The notes under the pieces were generated by a model. That model did no database searches. It was given only the letters and a program-made list of their open reading frames with translations, and was not told where the DNA came from. From Gaetbulibacter_A aestuarii (GTDB lineage: Bacteria; Bacteroidota; Bacteroidia; Flavobacteriales; Flavobacteriaceae): a stretch of DNA of 64,000 nt. Location: positions 806,001-870,000 of the forward strand of contig NZ_BAABAY010000001.1 in the NCBI RefSeq assembly GCF_039537665.1, written 5' to 3'. Positions 33,496 to 41,619 of this stretch are shown piece by piece. The first letter of the stretch is position 1, and every line of letters starts with the position of its first letter. Position numbers and translations under genes: made by a program.

Positions 33496-33990
33496 ATGGA
33501 TATAAAGGAAATTCAAAATTTAATAAAATTTGTAGCCAAATCGGGCGCAAGTGAGGTTAAATTGGAGATGGATGATATTAAGATCACCATAAAAACCGGC
33601 TCAGATTCAGAAACAACCATTGTGCATCAAATGCCGAGTGCCGCTCAGGTACCGCAAATGCCACAAATGGCAGCGCCACAAGCCGCTCCAGCTCAAGAAC
33701 AGGCTGCTCCGGCTCAGGAAGCACCTAAAGCAGAAAAAGAAGATTCTAAATACATCACCATAAAATCACCGATCATCGGAACCTTCTACAGAAAACCGTC
33801 ACCGGACAAACCGTTGTTTGTTGAGGTAGGCCAAACTGTTGCTGAAGGTGATGTGCTTTGTATTATCGAAGCCATGAAATTATTTAACGAAATCGAATCT
33901 GAGGTATCAGGTAAGGTTGTTAAAGTCCTTGTTGAAGATTCTTCTCCGGTAGAATTTGATCAACCGTTATTTTTAATCGACCCGTCATAA
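33496..33990 (+). CDS. accB: biotin carboxyl carrier protein of acetyl-CoA carboxylase
   Basis: A 164-residue AccB. The N-terminal part begins MDIKEIQNLIKFVAKSG; an Ala/Pro/Gln-rich flexible linker spans about residues 45-80; the biotinyl domain at 85-163 carries CIIEAMKLFNEIESE with the biotinylated lysine in EAMK. The domain ends PVEFDQPLFLIDP. It lies 25 bases after fabH and 82 bases before accC. The Bacteroidota pattern is an AccB and AccC pair with the carboxyltransferase elsewhere. Confidence 0.96.
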   Translation: MDIKEIQNLIKFVAKSGASEVKLEMDDIKITIKTGSDSETTIVHQMPSAAQVPQMPQMAAPQAAPAQEQAAPAQEAPKAEKEDSKYITIKSPIIGTFYRKPSPDKPLFVEVGQTVAEGDVLCIIEAMKLFNEIESEVSGKVVKVLVEDSSPVEFDQPLFLIDPS

Positions 33991-34072
33991 CATTTAAAAA
34001 TTCCAAAACACAAATCTCAGAATCCTAATATGGAATTTGGAGCTTGGAATTTGAATTTTTAAAACACCAGTT

Positions 34073-35434
34073 ATGTTTAAAAAAATATTAATAGCCAATA
34101 GAGGTGAGATCGCACTACGTGTGATCAGAACCTGTAAAGAAATGGGCATTAAAACGGTGGCGGTTTATTCTACTGTAGATGCTGAAAGTTTGCACGTTAA
34201 ATTTGCAGATGAAGCAGTTTGTATCGGCCCCGGACCGAGTAGTGAGTCCTATTTAAAAATGTCACACCTCATCGCGGCCGCCGAGATCACTAATGCCGAT
34301 GCCATTCATCCCGGTTACGGATTTTTATCAGAAAACGCTAAGTTCTCAAAGATCTGTGGTGAACACGGAATAAAATTTATCGGGGCTTCTCCGGAAATGA
34401 TCGAGCGCATGGGTGATAAGGCCAATGCGAAAGCCACTATGAAAGCCGCAGGCGTACCCTGCGTGCCAGGAAGTGATGGCGTTATCGAGACCTTCGAACA
34501 ATGTAAAAAGATCGCTAAAGAAACCGGATATCCGGTTATGCTTAAAGCTTCTGCCGGTGGTGGAGGAAAAGGAATGCGTGCGGTTTGGAAGGAAGAAAAC
34601 CTAAAAGCGGCCTGGGAATCGGCACGTCAAGAAAGTAAAGCGGCCTTCGGTAACGACGACATGTATATGGAAAAGCTCATCGAAGAGCCACGCCATATTG
34701 AAATTCAAATTGTAGGCGACTCCCGTGGAAAAGCCTGTCATTTGTCTGAGCGTGACTGCTCCATCCAACGTCGTCATCAAAAGCTAACCGAAGAAACACC
34801 GTCGCCATTCATGACGGATAAATTGCGTAAAAAAATGGGTGAAGCCGCTGTTAAAGCCGCTGAATACATTAAATATGAAGGCGCCGGAACGATAGAATTC
34901 CTCGTAGATAAACACCGCAATTTCTACTTCATGGAAATGAATACCCGGATCCAGGTAGAACACCCGATCACCGAGCAGGTTATCGATTTTGATCTGATCC
35001 GCGAACAGATTCTGGTAGCAGCCGGTGTGCCAATTTCAGGTAAGAATTACATCCCGAAATTACACTCCATCGAATGCCGTATCAACGCGGAAGATCCATA
35101 TAACGATTTCAGACCGTCACCGGGTAGAATCACCACGCTCCATGCGCCGGGTGGTCATGGGGTACGTTTGGATACACATGTTTACGCCGGGTATATCATC
35201 CCGCCAAACTACGATTCCATGATCGCGAAGCTCATCACCACGGCACAAACCCGTGAGGAAGCCATAAATAAAATGAAACGCGCGCTCGACGAGTTCGTTA
35301 TCGAAGGTATCAAAACCACGATCCCGTTCCACCGTCAGCTCATGGACAATCCCGACTATCTTGCCGGGAACTACACAACGAAGTTCATGGAAGACTTCAA
35401 GATGAAAAAAGAAGTAGTCGAAGACGACGAATAA
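34073..35434 (+). CDS. accC: biotin carboxylase subunit of acetyl-CoA carboxylase
   Basis: A 453-residue AccC with the ATP-grasp carboxylase layout: MFKKILIANRGEIALRVIRT start, IHPGYGFLSENA, KASAGGGGKGMRAV (glycine-rich ATP lid), the RDCSIQRRHQKL loop, and MNTRIQVEHPITEQV (active-site R and E residues). It carboxylates the biotin on AccB. The usual length. It ends the operon: a strong terminator follows immediately. Confidence 0.98.
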   Translation: MFKKILIANRGEIALRVIRTCKEMGIKTVAVYSTVDAESLHVKFADEAVCIGPGPSSESYLKMSHLIAAAEITNADAIHPGYGFLSENAKFSKICGEHGIKFIGASPEMIERMGDKANAKATMKAAGVPCVPGSDGVIETFEQCKKIAKETGYPVMLKASAGGGGKGMRAVWKEENLKAAWESARQESKAAFGNDDMYMEKLIEEPRHIEIQIVGDSRGKACHLSERDCSIQRRHQKLTEETPSPFMTDKLRKKMGEAAVKAAEYIKYEGAGTIEFLVDKHRNFYFMEMNTRIQVEHPITEQVIDFDLIREQILVAAGVPISGKNYIPKLHSIECRINAEDPYNDFRPSPGRITTLHAPGGHGVRLDTHVYAGYIIPPNYDSMIAKLITTAQTREEAINKMKRALDEFVIEGIKTTIPFHRQLMDNPDYLAGNYTTKFMEDFKMKKEVVEDDE

Positions 35435-35440
35435 ATAAAC

Positions 35441-35471
35441 AAACTCCGGAAATTATTTCGGAGTTTTTTTT
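35441..35471 (+). terminator. rho-independent terminator after accC
   Basis: AACTCCG (35442-35448) pairs with CGGAGTT (35459-35465) around a 10-base loop and runs into eight T. It follows the accC stop by 7 bases. Confidence 0.9.
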
Positions 35472-35473
35472 GG

Positions 35474-35560
35474 GCGTTACCCCTCCTGCGTCGGGGTCGG
35501 GCTATCCGTTGCAAGTCCTCGCGCATGGCGCTGCGGGCTTTCCACTACTATCCCTAACGC
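35474..35560. repeat. GC-rich dispersed repeat (copy 1)
   Basis: An 87-base GC-rich element in AT-rich DNA: starts GCGTTACCCCTCCTGCGTC, includes TCGGGCTATCCGTTGCAAGT and GCTGCGGGCTTTCCACTACT, and ends TATCCCTAACGC. The reverse complement resembles the element at 61015-61116 in its ends (GCGTTAGGGAT) and in the AAAGCCCG/AGCCCGACC block. I recall this repeat in many flavobacterial genomes. Confidence 0.55.
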
Positions 35561-35605
35561 GGGCTTCTTTGCTAAATACAGTGTCGTATTAAGGTAGTGA
35601 TTGTC

Positions 35606-35625
35606 ATTCCTGCGAAGGCAGGAAT
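35606..35625. repeat. hairpin repeat, ATTCCTGCGAAGGCAGGAAT type
   Basis: A 20-base near-perfect palindrome, identical to the right-end hairpins at 59959-59978 and 60153-60172. A degenerate copy is at 35746-35765. It is the end module of the MITE-like family described at 59887-60176. Confidence 0.6.
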
Positions 35626-35745
35626 CCACCCTCTATATTATCTGATTCCGTCATGGCGAGCAAAGCGAAGCAATCTTTCAATTTGGAGTCCTCCTCAAGA
35701 GATTACCACGTCACTGCGCTCCTCGTATTGACGTTTCGATCTGTC

Positions 35746-35765
35746 ATTCCTGCGTAGGCAAGAAT
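35746..35765. repeat. degenerate hairpin repeat of the same family
   Basis: ATTCCTGCGTAGGCAAGAAT, 2 mismatches from the consensus ATTCCTGCGAAGGCAGGAAT. Between the two copies (35640-35740) lies a stretch related to the GCGAGCAAAGCGAAGCAATC-type repeat. The remaining 35560-35870 gap has no gene. Confidence 0.5.
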
Positions 35766-35871
35766 CTCACTATTCTTTCCTAAATCCTTAATGGATACCT
35801 GCTTTTTCAGGAATGACTTAACTGCGATAATTTGCCCTTCAACAATCAAAAGAAAACAGTATTTTAGTAAC

Positions 35872-36990
35872 ATGAATTTATCCTATTGGGAAATACAAAC
35901 CTGGCTTAAAAACATCGATTTTACCGTGATCGGTAGCGGTATCGTTGGCTTAAATTGTGCCTTACAACTCAAACAAAAACACCCAAAATCCCGGGTTTTG
36001 GTTTTAGAAAAAGGCATGTTACCTCAGGGTGCCAGCACAAAAAATGCAGGCTTTGCCTGTTTTGGTAGTTTAAGTGAGATCATTGAAGATCTCAAGTCGC
36101 ATTCCGAGGAAGAAGTCCTGAAACTCATTCAAAAGCGTTTGGATGGATTACATATTCTAAGGCAAAATCTTGGCGATGATACCATCGGCTATAAACAACA
36201 CGGCGGCTACGAATTATTCACCAAAGCAGATGCTGAACTTTACGAGATTTGTTTGGATCAGCGAGATACAATTAACCGCCTTTTAGAACCGATTTTAAAG
36301 GACACCGTATTTCAAGTAAAGCCGAATAATTTTAATTTTCAAAACATTCAGGAAAACCTGATCTATAATCCGTTTGAAGGACAAATTCATACGGGTAATA
36401 TGATGGAAGCCTTATTGCACAAAGCGCAAAGTGCCGGCATCAAAATCTTGAACAATTGTGTGGTTGAGAATTTCTCTGAAGACGGCTCTGGAGTTCATAT
36501 CAAAACCGATCAATTTCAATTTAGAACAGGAAAACTCTGTATAGCTACTAATGGTTTTGCATCTCAATTTATAAAGGAAGAGGTGAAGCCGGCTCGTGCT
36601 CAGGTGCTTATTACTAAACCTATAAAAAAGCTTCATATCAAAGGAACATTTCATCTGGACAAAGGCTTTTACTATTTCCGAAATATTAATGACCGTATAC
36701 TTTTTGGTGGCGGCCGAAACCTCGATTTTAAGGGTGAAGAAACCACAAGAATGGAACAAACCGAGCTTATTCAAAATGAACTCGAGCGCCTTTTAAAAAC
36801 AACTATTTTACCACATACTGATTTTGAGATCGATCATCGCTGGAGCGGCATAATGGGTGTGGGTTCAAAAAAAGAAGCCATAGTAAAACCACTATCAGAT
36901 CATGTATTCTGTGGTGTGCGTTTAGGCGGTATGGGCGTAGCTATTGGTAGTTTGGTTGGAAAGGAACTTGCAGATTTAGCAACACTTTAA
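35872..36990 (+). CDS. FAD-dependent oxidoreductase (DAO family)
   Basis: Start placed at the ATG at 35872 (MNLSYWEIQTWLKNID), 27 codons after the first in-frame ATG, since the extension runs through repeat DNA and does not resemble the family. The 372-residue protein has the dinucleotide motif VIGSGIVGLNCALQL near residue 18, a C-terminal FAD-side motif GVRLGGMGVAIGSLVGKELA, and INDRILFGGGRN, all typical of glycine/D-amino-acid-oxidase-like proteins. Substrate unknown. It is followed by a GreA-like gene after 10 bases. Confidence 0.9.
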   Translation: MNLSYWEIQTWLKNIDFTVIGSGIVGLNCALQLKQKHPKSRVLVLEKGMLPQGASTKNAGFACFGSLSEIIEDLKSHSEEEVLKLIQKRLDGLHILRQNLGDDTIGYKQHGGYELFTKADAELYEICLDQRDTINRLLEPILKDTVFQVKPNNFNFQNIQENLIYNPFEGQIHTGNMMEALLHKAQSAGIKILNNCVVENFSEDGSGVHIKTDQFQFRTGKLCIATNGFASQFIKEEVKPARAQVLITKPIKKLHIKGTFHLDKGFYYFRNINDRILFGGGRNLDFKGEETTRMEQTELIQNELERLLKTTILPHTDFEIDHRWSGIMGVGSKKEAIVKPLSDHVFCGVRLGGMGVAIGSLVGKELADLATL

Positions 36991-37000
36991 AAACTTTAAG

Positions 37001-37450
37001 ATGACGATCCGCGAAGCCTTATTTCAACAATGTGACGCCTATATTCTTGAGCGGTTACAAACCATTCAAAATCATATAAACGACATTCATGATGCGCTAT
37101 CCTCCGAAACTAAAAATACGTCAGGCGACAAACACGAAACCGGACGCGCCATGCTCCAATTGGAACGCGAAAGTGCCGGTCAACAGTTGGCTGAAGTCGA
37201 ACTCAAGCGCGATAGATTATCAAAGCTTAAGTCAAATAAAGTTTCAAATAAAGTGGGTTTGGGATCGGTGGTTTACACCTCAAAAGTGAATTATTTTATC
37301 GCGATCAGCGCTGGTGCTATTACAATTAACGAGGAGACTTTTTATGCCGTATCACCGGAATCGCCAATTGCTCAGGCGCTGCTTTCAAAAGAAGTAAATG
37401 ACGAGGTTCAATTTAGAGATCAAGTTTTTGTAATCACCAATATTTTATAA
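37001..37450 (+). CDS. GreA/GreB-like C-terminal domain protein (often mislabelled 3-oxoacyl-ACP synthase)
   Basis: A 149-residue protein. The N-terminal half (residues 1-75) is a helical coiled-coil-type region with ETGRAMLQLERESAGQQLAE. The C-terminal half has GLGSVVYTSKVNYFIAISAG ... ISPESPIAQALLSKEVNDEVQF (about 87-140), the pattern 'S-P-I-(A/G)-x-A-L-x-x-K-x-x-(G/N)-D' of the GreA/GreB C-terminal domain. I recall homologues annotated as 3-oxoacyl-ACP synthase, which the sequence does not support. Binding to RNA polymerase is inferred only. Co-transcribed with the oxidoreductase. Confidence 0.75.
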   Translation: MTIREALFQQCDAYILERLQTIQNHINDIHDALSSETKNTSGDKHETGRAMLQLERESAGQQLAEVELKRDRLSKLKSNKVSNKVGLGSVVYTSKVNYFIAISAGAITINEETFYAVSPESPIAQALLSKEVNDEVQFRDQVFVITNIL

Positions 37451-37459
37451 AGGAATATA

Positions 37460-37513
37460 GCGCTCGACTCCGGTTAGCGCTCGCCTCCGGTTTGCGCTCG
37501 ACTCTGTCGAGTG
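37460..37513 (+). repeat. REP-like tandem units upstream of the RAYT gene
   Basis: Three 17-base units: GCGCTCGACTCCGGTTA (37460-37476), GCGCTCGCCTCCGGTTT (37477-37493) and GCGCTCGACTCTGTCGAGTG (37494-37513), the last being a near-perfect hairpin. They match the array behind the transposase gene (38324-38395). Confidence 0.8.
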
Positions 37514-37658
37514 TACCACATTTTACATTTCATCGAATATTTTACTGTCAGTCAAATACTTAAGGCGTGGTTTTTCAATACTTTGTTCTTAGTGTATTGC
37601 AATTAATATTTACATTTCATGAACACCGGTAATAAGCGAATACCAGGTCTTAGTAATT

Positions 37659-38216
37659 ATGAGCAGAAAGTACAAATTTCATAATAAATCCGGTATTTAT
37701 TTTGTGAGCTTCGCAACGGTATATTGGCTGGATGTTTTTATAAGACAAATTTACTTTGATGTTTTAGTAGAAAGTGTAAACTATTGTAGAACCAATAAAA
37801 ATATGGAGTTGTTTTGTTATTGTTTTATGCCCAGTCACGTTCATTTTATTTTTAGATCAAAAAGCAATCAACCTATGGAATTACTAAGAGATTTTAAAAA
37901 ATTTACAACTAAGAAAATGATTCAAACCATTGCTGAGAATCCTAAAGAAAGTAGGAGGGAATGGTTGTTATGGATGTTTGAGCGGGCTGGAAAAGAAAAA
38001 ACCAATGGAAACAGGTATCAGTTTTGGCAACATCATAACCATCCTTTAGAACTTTGGAGTGAAAAAATCATGCGTCAAAAAATAAATTATATCCATAAAA
38101 ACCCTGTAGTTTCCGGATTTGTTATTGATCCTACAGATTGGAAGTATTCCAGCGCTAAAAATTTTCAAGGCAATAAAACTGTTTTAGAAATTGATGATAT
38201 AGGGTTTTTTTCATAG
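37659..38216 (+). CDS. REP-associated tyrosine transposase (RAYT; Y1_Tnp family)
   Basis: A 185-residue Y1/HUH transposase: MPSHVHFIF gives H60-V61-H62, the metal-binding HUH motif, and QKINYIHKNPVVSGF gives the catalytic tyrosine Tyr144 in the RAYT signature 'YIHxNPV'. The KYSSAKNF ending is also usual. RAYTs act on REP hairpins and are single-copy domesticated relatives of IS200/IS605. It lies between two REP arrays of the same sequence. No IS ends and no accessory TnpB, so it is not an active insertion sequence by itself. Confidence 0.93.
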   Translation: MSRKYKFHNKSGIYFVSFATVYWLDVFIRQIYFDVLVESVNYCRTNKNMELFCYCFMPSHVHFIFRSKSNQPMELLRDFKKFTTKKMIQTIAENPKESRREWLLWMFERAGKEKTNGNRYQFWQHHNHPLELWSEKIMRQKINYIHKNPVVSGFVIDPTDWKYSSAKNFQGNKTVLEIDDIGFFS

Positions 38217-38237
38217 CAATCGACGCGTTTTTTGAAA

Positions 38238-38258
38238 GCACTCGACGGAGTCGAGCGC
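38238..38258. repeat. inverted REP hairpin after the RAYT stop
   Basis: GCACTCGACGGAGTCGAGCGC is an almost perfect palindrome, the reverse complement of the last unit of the tandem array (38375-38395). It opens a segment of 66 bases to the tandem array. Confidence 0.8.
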
Positions 38259-38323
38259 TGACATATTTTAGAAATTTTGGTCAGCGACTTTGAACTTTCA
38301 TATCAATATAAACTTGAAGGTCA

Positions 38324-38395
38324 GCGCTCGACTCCGGTTTGCGCTCGACTCCGGTTTGCGCTCGACTCCGGTTTGCGCTCGACTCCGTCGAGTGC
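38324..38395 (+). repeat. REP tandem array, 3 x 17 bases plus hairpin
   Basis: GCGCTCGACTCCGGTTT occurs three times in perfect tandem (38324-38340, 38341-38357, 38358-38374) and is closed by the palindrome GCGCTCGACTCCGTCGAGTGC (38375-38395). It sits next to the convergent ABC transporter gene. Confidence 0.85.
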
Positions 38396-38398
38396 TAT

Positions 38399-39307
38399 CT
38401 ACTCCTTTTCAATATAAATCGCAGTACCTTTTTCAAAAGCCGACTTGTGTTCAAAAAATACTTTTGAATCGTTAAGTAGGCCTTCAATTAAATAATACGA
38501 TCCCTTATAATAACTTTTTTGAACGATGACTTTCAATTTGGATTTCGGAACCACCTTCAATTGATGTGCATAGACCAGTTCGCCATCAATCATATTAAAT
38601 TCATTAAAAAATGAAGCGACAAGTTTGTTCTTTGGGTCTTTATATAAGGCTTCCGGACTACCCTGCGCCATGATCTGTGCGTCATGAATCACGATCATAT
38701 CATCGGAAAATGAGATCACATCCTCTTTATCATGGGTGGCAACAATACAGGTAATGTTCTTTTCTTTTAAATAGGCAAACAAACTTCTGCGGAGACTCTG
38801 CTTTTTAAAATTATCAATATGGCTAAAAGGCTCATCAAGCAGTAAGATCTCCGGCTTTTTTGCAATGGCACGGGCTATGGCTACGCGCTGTTTTTGTCCG
38901 CCGCTTAGTAGTTTCACTTTGGTGTTGGCGACTTCTTCCAATTCAACAACTTTCAATAATTCCTGTGTACGTTCCTTTTTTTTCTCAGGGTAAAAGTTCG
39001 ACAGGAATTCTCCAACATTTTCAGCCGCAGTGGTAAACGGCATCAGGTCGAATTCCTGAGCCACATATTTCATATATTCGGGTCCAATAATCAAATTGTG
39101 CTTAGGTCCCAGGATTTCCTGATCCTTCCAGAATAGCTGGCCTTCGTCCAGATCATAGGTTCCATAGAGGAGTTTTAATAAGGTACTTTTACCGGAACCA
39201 CTCTCACCAATGATCGCAAAATGATCGCCCTGAGCCACCTCAAAACTTAAGTTTTGAAGCACCGGTGATTTATCATAAGAGAATGTCAAATTTTTTACCT
39301 GTAGCAT
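38399..39307 (-). CDS. ABC transporter ATP-binding protein
   Basis: A 302-residue single ABC ATPase. Walker A IGESGSGKSTLLKLLYG (about 34-50), signature LLSGGQKQRVAIARAIA (134-150), Walker B EILLLDEPF and the switch histidine in IVATHDKEDV. The last 70 residues (after EALYKDPKNKLVASFF) form a TOBE-like beta domain, the pattern of importers for ions or sulfate/spermidine-type substrates. No permease gene adjoins. Which transporter it drives is unknown. Confidence 0.88.
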   Translation of the reverse strand: MLQVKNLTFSYDKSPVLQNLSFEVAQGDHFAIIGESGSGKSTLLKLLYGTYDLDEGQLFWKDQEILGPKHNLIIGPEYMKYVAQEFDLMPFTTAAENVGEFLSNFYPEKKKERTQELLKVVELEEVANTKVKLLSGGQKQRVAIARAIAKKPEILLLDEPFSHIDNFKKQSLRRSLFAYLKEKNITCIVATHDKEDVISFSDDMIVIHDAQIMAQGSPEALYKDPKNKLVASFFNEFNMIDGELVYAHQLKVVPKSKLKVIVQKSYYKGSYYLIEGLLNDSKVFFEHKSAFEKGTAIYIEKE

Positions 39308-39331
39308 ATTATCATTTAATCATGGGGAATA

Positions 39332-39366
39332 TAAAAAAAATCTGCCCAATAACTTGAGCAGATTTT
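39332..39366 (-). terminator. rho-independent terminator of the prolyl oligopeptidase gene
   Basis: AAAATCTGC (39337-39345) pairs with GCAGATTTT (39358-39366) around a 12-base loop; on the minus strand it is followed by a run of eight T. It lies 25 bases past the peptidase stop. Confidence 0.85.
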
Positions 39367-39390
39367 AGTGTTCGAATTGATAACACCTTA

Positions 39391-41532
39391 TTATGCTTCG
39401 GTATCACCAGGAAGGGTACTGTAACCCATGTTATATAGCGTGAAACTAAAAACGTCTGCATATAACGCTATAATTTTGCTTACCGGTGTTCCGGCTCCGT
39501 GACCCGCATCGGTTTCTATTCGAATCAATACCGGGTTGTCTCCGGCTTGTTTACTTTGTAATTCAGCAGCAAATTTAAAACTGTGTGCCGGCACTACACG
39601 ATCGTCGTGGTCTCCGGTAGTTACAAGTGTTGCCGGATATGATTCAGCAGCTTTAACATTGTGAACCGGCGAATAGCCTTTTAAATACTCGAACATAGCT
39701 TTGCTATCTTCTGCTGTACCATAATCATAAGCCCAACCCGCACCTGCAGTAAATTTGTTATAGCGCAACATGTCCATAACACCAACAGCCGGTAAAGCTA
39801 CATGTGCCAGATCCGGACGTTGCGTCATTACAGCACCCACCAGCAAACCACCATTAGAACCACCGCGAATAGCCAAATGTTGGGTATCGGTATATTTATT
39901 GGTTTTTAAATATTCACCTGCGGCAATAAAATCGTCAAATACATTTTGCTTTTTCATTTTGGTTCCGGCATCGTGCCAGGCACTGCCGTACTCTCCACCA
40001 CCTCTAAGATTTGGAACGGCATAAACCCCGCCCATTTCCATCCAAATGGCATTAGCCGTACTAAATGATGGCGTTAAACTGATATTAAATCCACCATAAC
40101 CATAAAGGATTGTTGGGTTCTTTCCATTAAGTTCAAGTCCTTTTTTGTAAGTAATGATCATAGGGATCTTGGTGCCATCTTTAGAAGTATAAAACACCTG
40201 CTTACTTTCATATTGACTTGAATCAAAATCGATATTTGGTTTGTTGTAAAGTTTAGTTTCTCCCGTTTCTACATCGAAACTATAAATACTACCGGGTGTG
40301 TAATAATTGGTAAACGTGAAATAATCAATTTTCTCTTCCTTTTTACCACCAAATCCTCCTGCAGTTCCTATACCGGGTAGTTCTACATCGCGAATAAAAT
40401 TTCCATCGTAATCGTATTGTTTTACCTTGGAGATAGCGTCAATCATATAACTAGCCATGATAAAGCCGCCACTGGTGCGCGGTGTCAACACATTTTCGGT
40501 TTCCGGAATAAGATCTACCCAATTTTCTGGTGTCGGGTTGGCTACGTCAACGGTTACAACACGTTTGTTTGGCGCATCTAAATTGGTTACCAGATATAAT
40601 TTACTGCCAACATTATCAAGAACAGTCGTGTTACTATTTGTGTTATCAAGAATCGTTACAAATTTACTATCGGGAACCGTTAGATCTTTCACATAAAGTT
40701 CGTTTCCTGTGGTGGAATTTCGAGGTGTAAGGATTAAATAATGATCGTCCTCAGTTACAATACCGTTAATATAACGGTGTTTTTGTTCCGGAGTACCACC
40801 ATAAATGAGTTGATCTTCATTTTGTGATGTTCCTAGTTTGTGATAATATACTTTATGCTGATCAGTTTTAGCGGAAAGCTCACTGCCTTCAGGCTTATCG
40901 TAACTGGAATAATAAAAGCCTTCGTTCTTATACCAGGATATCCCACTGAACTTGATATCGTTTAAGGTGTCTTCCACGATATTTCTAGTTTCAACATCCA
41001 TAACCAGGACTTTACGCCAATCGCTACCGCCTTCAGAAATTGAATAGGCTAATATTTTACCATTTTTCGAAAAACTCAAATTCCCTAAGGAAACTGTTCC
41101 GTCTTCAGAAAATGTATTAGGATCTAAGAATACTTCAGGCTCGCTGTCACCTTTTTTTCTGTATAAAACACTCTGATTTTGCAAGCCAGAATTTTTATAA
41201 AAATAGGTGTAATCACCTTCATTAAATGGCGCGCCTAATTTTTCATAATTCCAGATCTCTGATAAGCGTTTTTCAAGTTCGCCTCTAAAAGGAATTTGAT
41301 TCAGATATCCAAAAGTTACTTTATTCTCTTCTTTAACCCAGGCTTCGGTCTCAGGACTACGATCGTCTTCCAGCCATCGGTACGGGTCTTTTACTTGTTC
41401 GCCAAAATAGGTATCTACGGTATCAACAGTCTTCGTTTCCGGGTAGTTCAATGTATTAGTTTTGTTTTTTGAAGGGTTTGAATTACATGAAGAAATAACT
41501 GCTACCGCGAGCAGCATCATTAGATTTTTCAT
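39391..41532 (-). CDS. prolyl oligopeptidase family serine peptidase (S9A), lipoprotein
   Basis: A 713-residue peptidase with lipobox (VISSC, residues 12-16). The N-terminal beta-propeller spans about 75-420 and the alpha/beta hydrolase domain about 430-700. Catalytic triad: Ser in IRGGSNGGLLVGAV, Asp in TGDHDDRVVPAHS, His in IETDAGHGAGTP. It cuts short peptides after proline. In Bacteroidota many S9A members sit in the periplasm anchored as lipoproteins. The length is normal. Confidence 0.95.
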   Translation of the reverse strand: MKNLMMLLAVAVISSCNSNPSKNKTNTLNYPETKTVDTVDTYFGEQVKDPYRWLEDDRSPETEAWVKEENKVTFGYLNQIPFRGELEKRLSEIWNYEKLGAPFNEGDYTYFYKNSGLQNQSVLYRKKGDSEPEVFLDPNTFSEDGTVSLGNLSFSKNGKILAYSISEGGSDWRKVLVMDVETRNIVEDTLNDIKFSGISWYKNEGFYYSSYDKPEGSELSAKTDQHKVYYHKLGTSQNEDQLIYGGTPEQKHRYINGIVTEDDHYLILTPRNSTTGNELYVKDLTVPDSKFVTILDNTNSNTTVLDNVGSKLYLVTNLDAPNKRVVTVDVANPTPENWVDLIPETENVLTPRTSGGFIMASYMIDAISKVKQYDYDGNFIRDVELPGIGTAGGFGGKKEEKIDYFTFTNYYTPGSIYSFDVETGETKLYNKPNIDFDSSQYESKQVFYTSKDGTKIPMIITYKKGLELNGKNPTILYGYGGFNISLTPSFSTANAIWMEMGGVYAVPNLRGGGEYGSAWHDAGTKMKKQNVFDDFIAAGEYLKTNKYTDTQHLAIRGGSNGGLLVGAVMTQRPDLAHVALPAVGVMDMLRYNKFTAGAGWAYDYGTAEDSKAMFEYLKGYSPVHNVKAAESYPATLVTTGDHDDRVVPAHSFKFAAELQSKQAGDNPVLIRIETDAGHGAGTPVSKIIALYADVFSFTLYNMGYSTLPGDTEA

Positions 41533-41557
41533 AGCTAGTAGTCTTTTTTGTAAAAAT

Positions 41558-41597
41558 AAACAAAAAAGCCCTTATTTTTAATACAAGAGCCTTTTGA
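41558..41597 (-). terminator. rho-independent terminator after asd
   Basis: On the minus strand AAAAGGCTCTTGTATT folds on AATAAGGGCTTTTTT with one bulge and one wobble, ending in a T-run. It lies 25 bases past the asd stop. Confidence 0.65.
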
Positions 41598-41619
41598 ATG
41601 CGATATTTTTAAAAAAGGA

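Noticed and set aside
35791..35871. 27-codon N-terminal extension of the FAD oxidoreductase
   Set aside because: It lies directly behind repeat DNA, has no similarity to the family start, and the ATG at 35872 precedes the FAD-binding strand at the usual distance.
37001..37450. 3-oxoacyl-ACP synthase label
   Set aside because: No Cys-His-His/Asn active site and only 149 residues; the C-terminal half resembles GreA/GreB instead.
38324..38395. Possible CRISPR array
   Set aside because: The repeats are in direct contact with no spacers, and only 17 bases long; they are REP units beside a RAYT gene and no cas gene is present.
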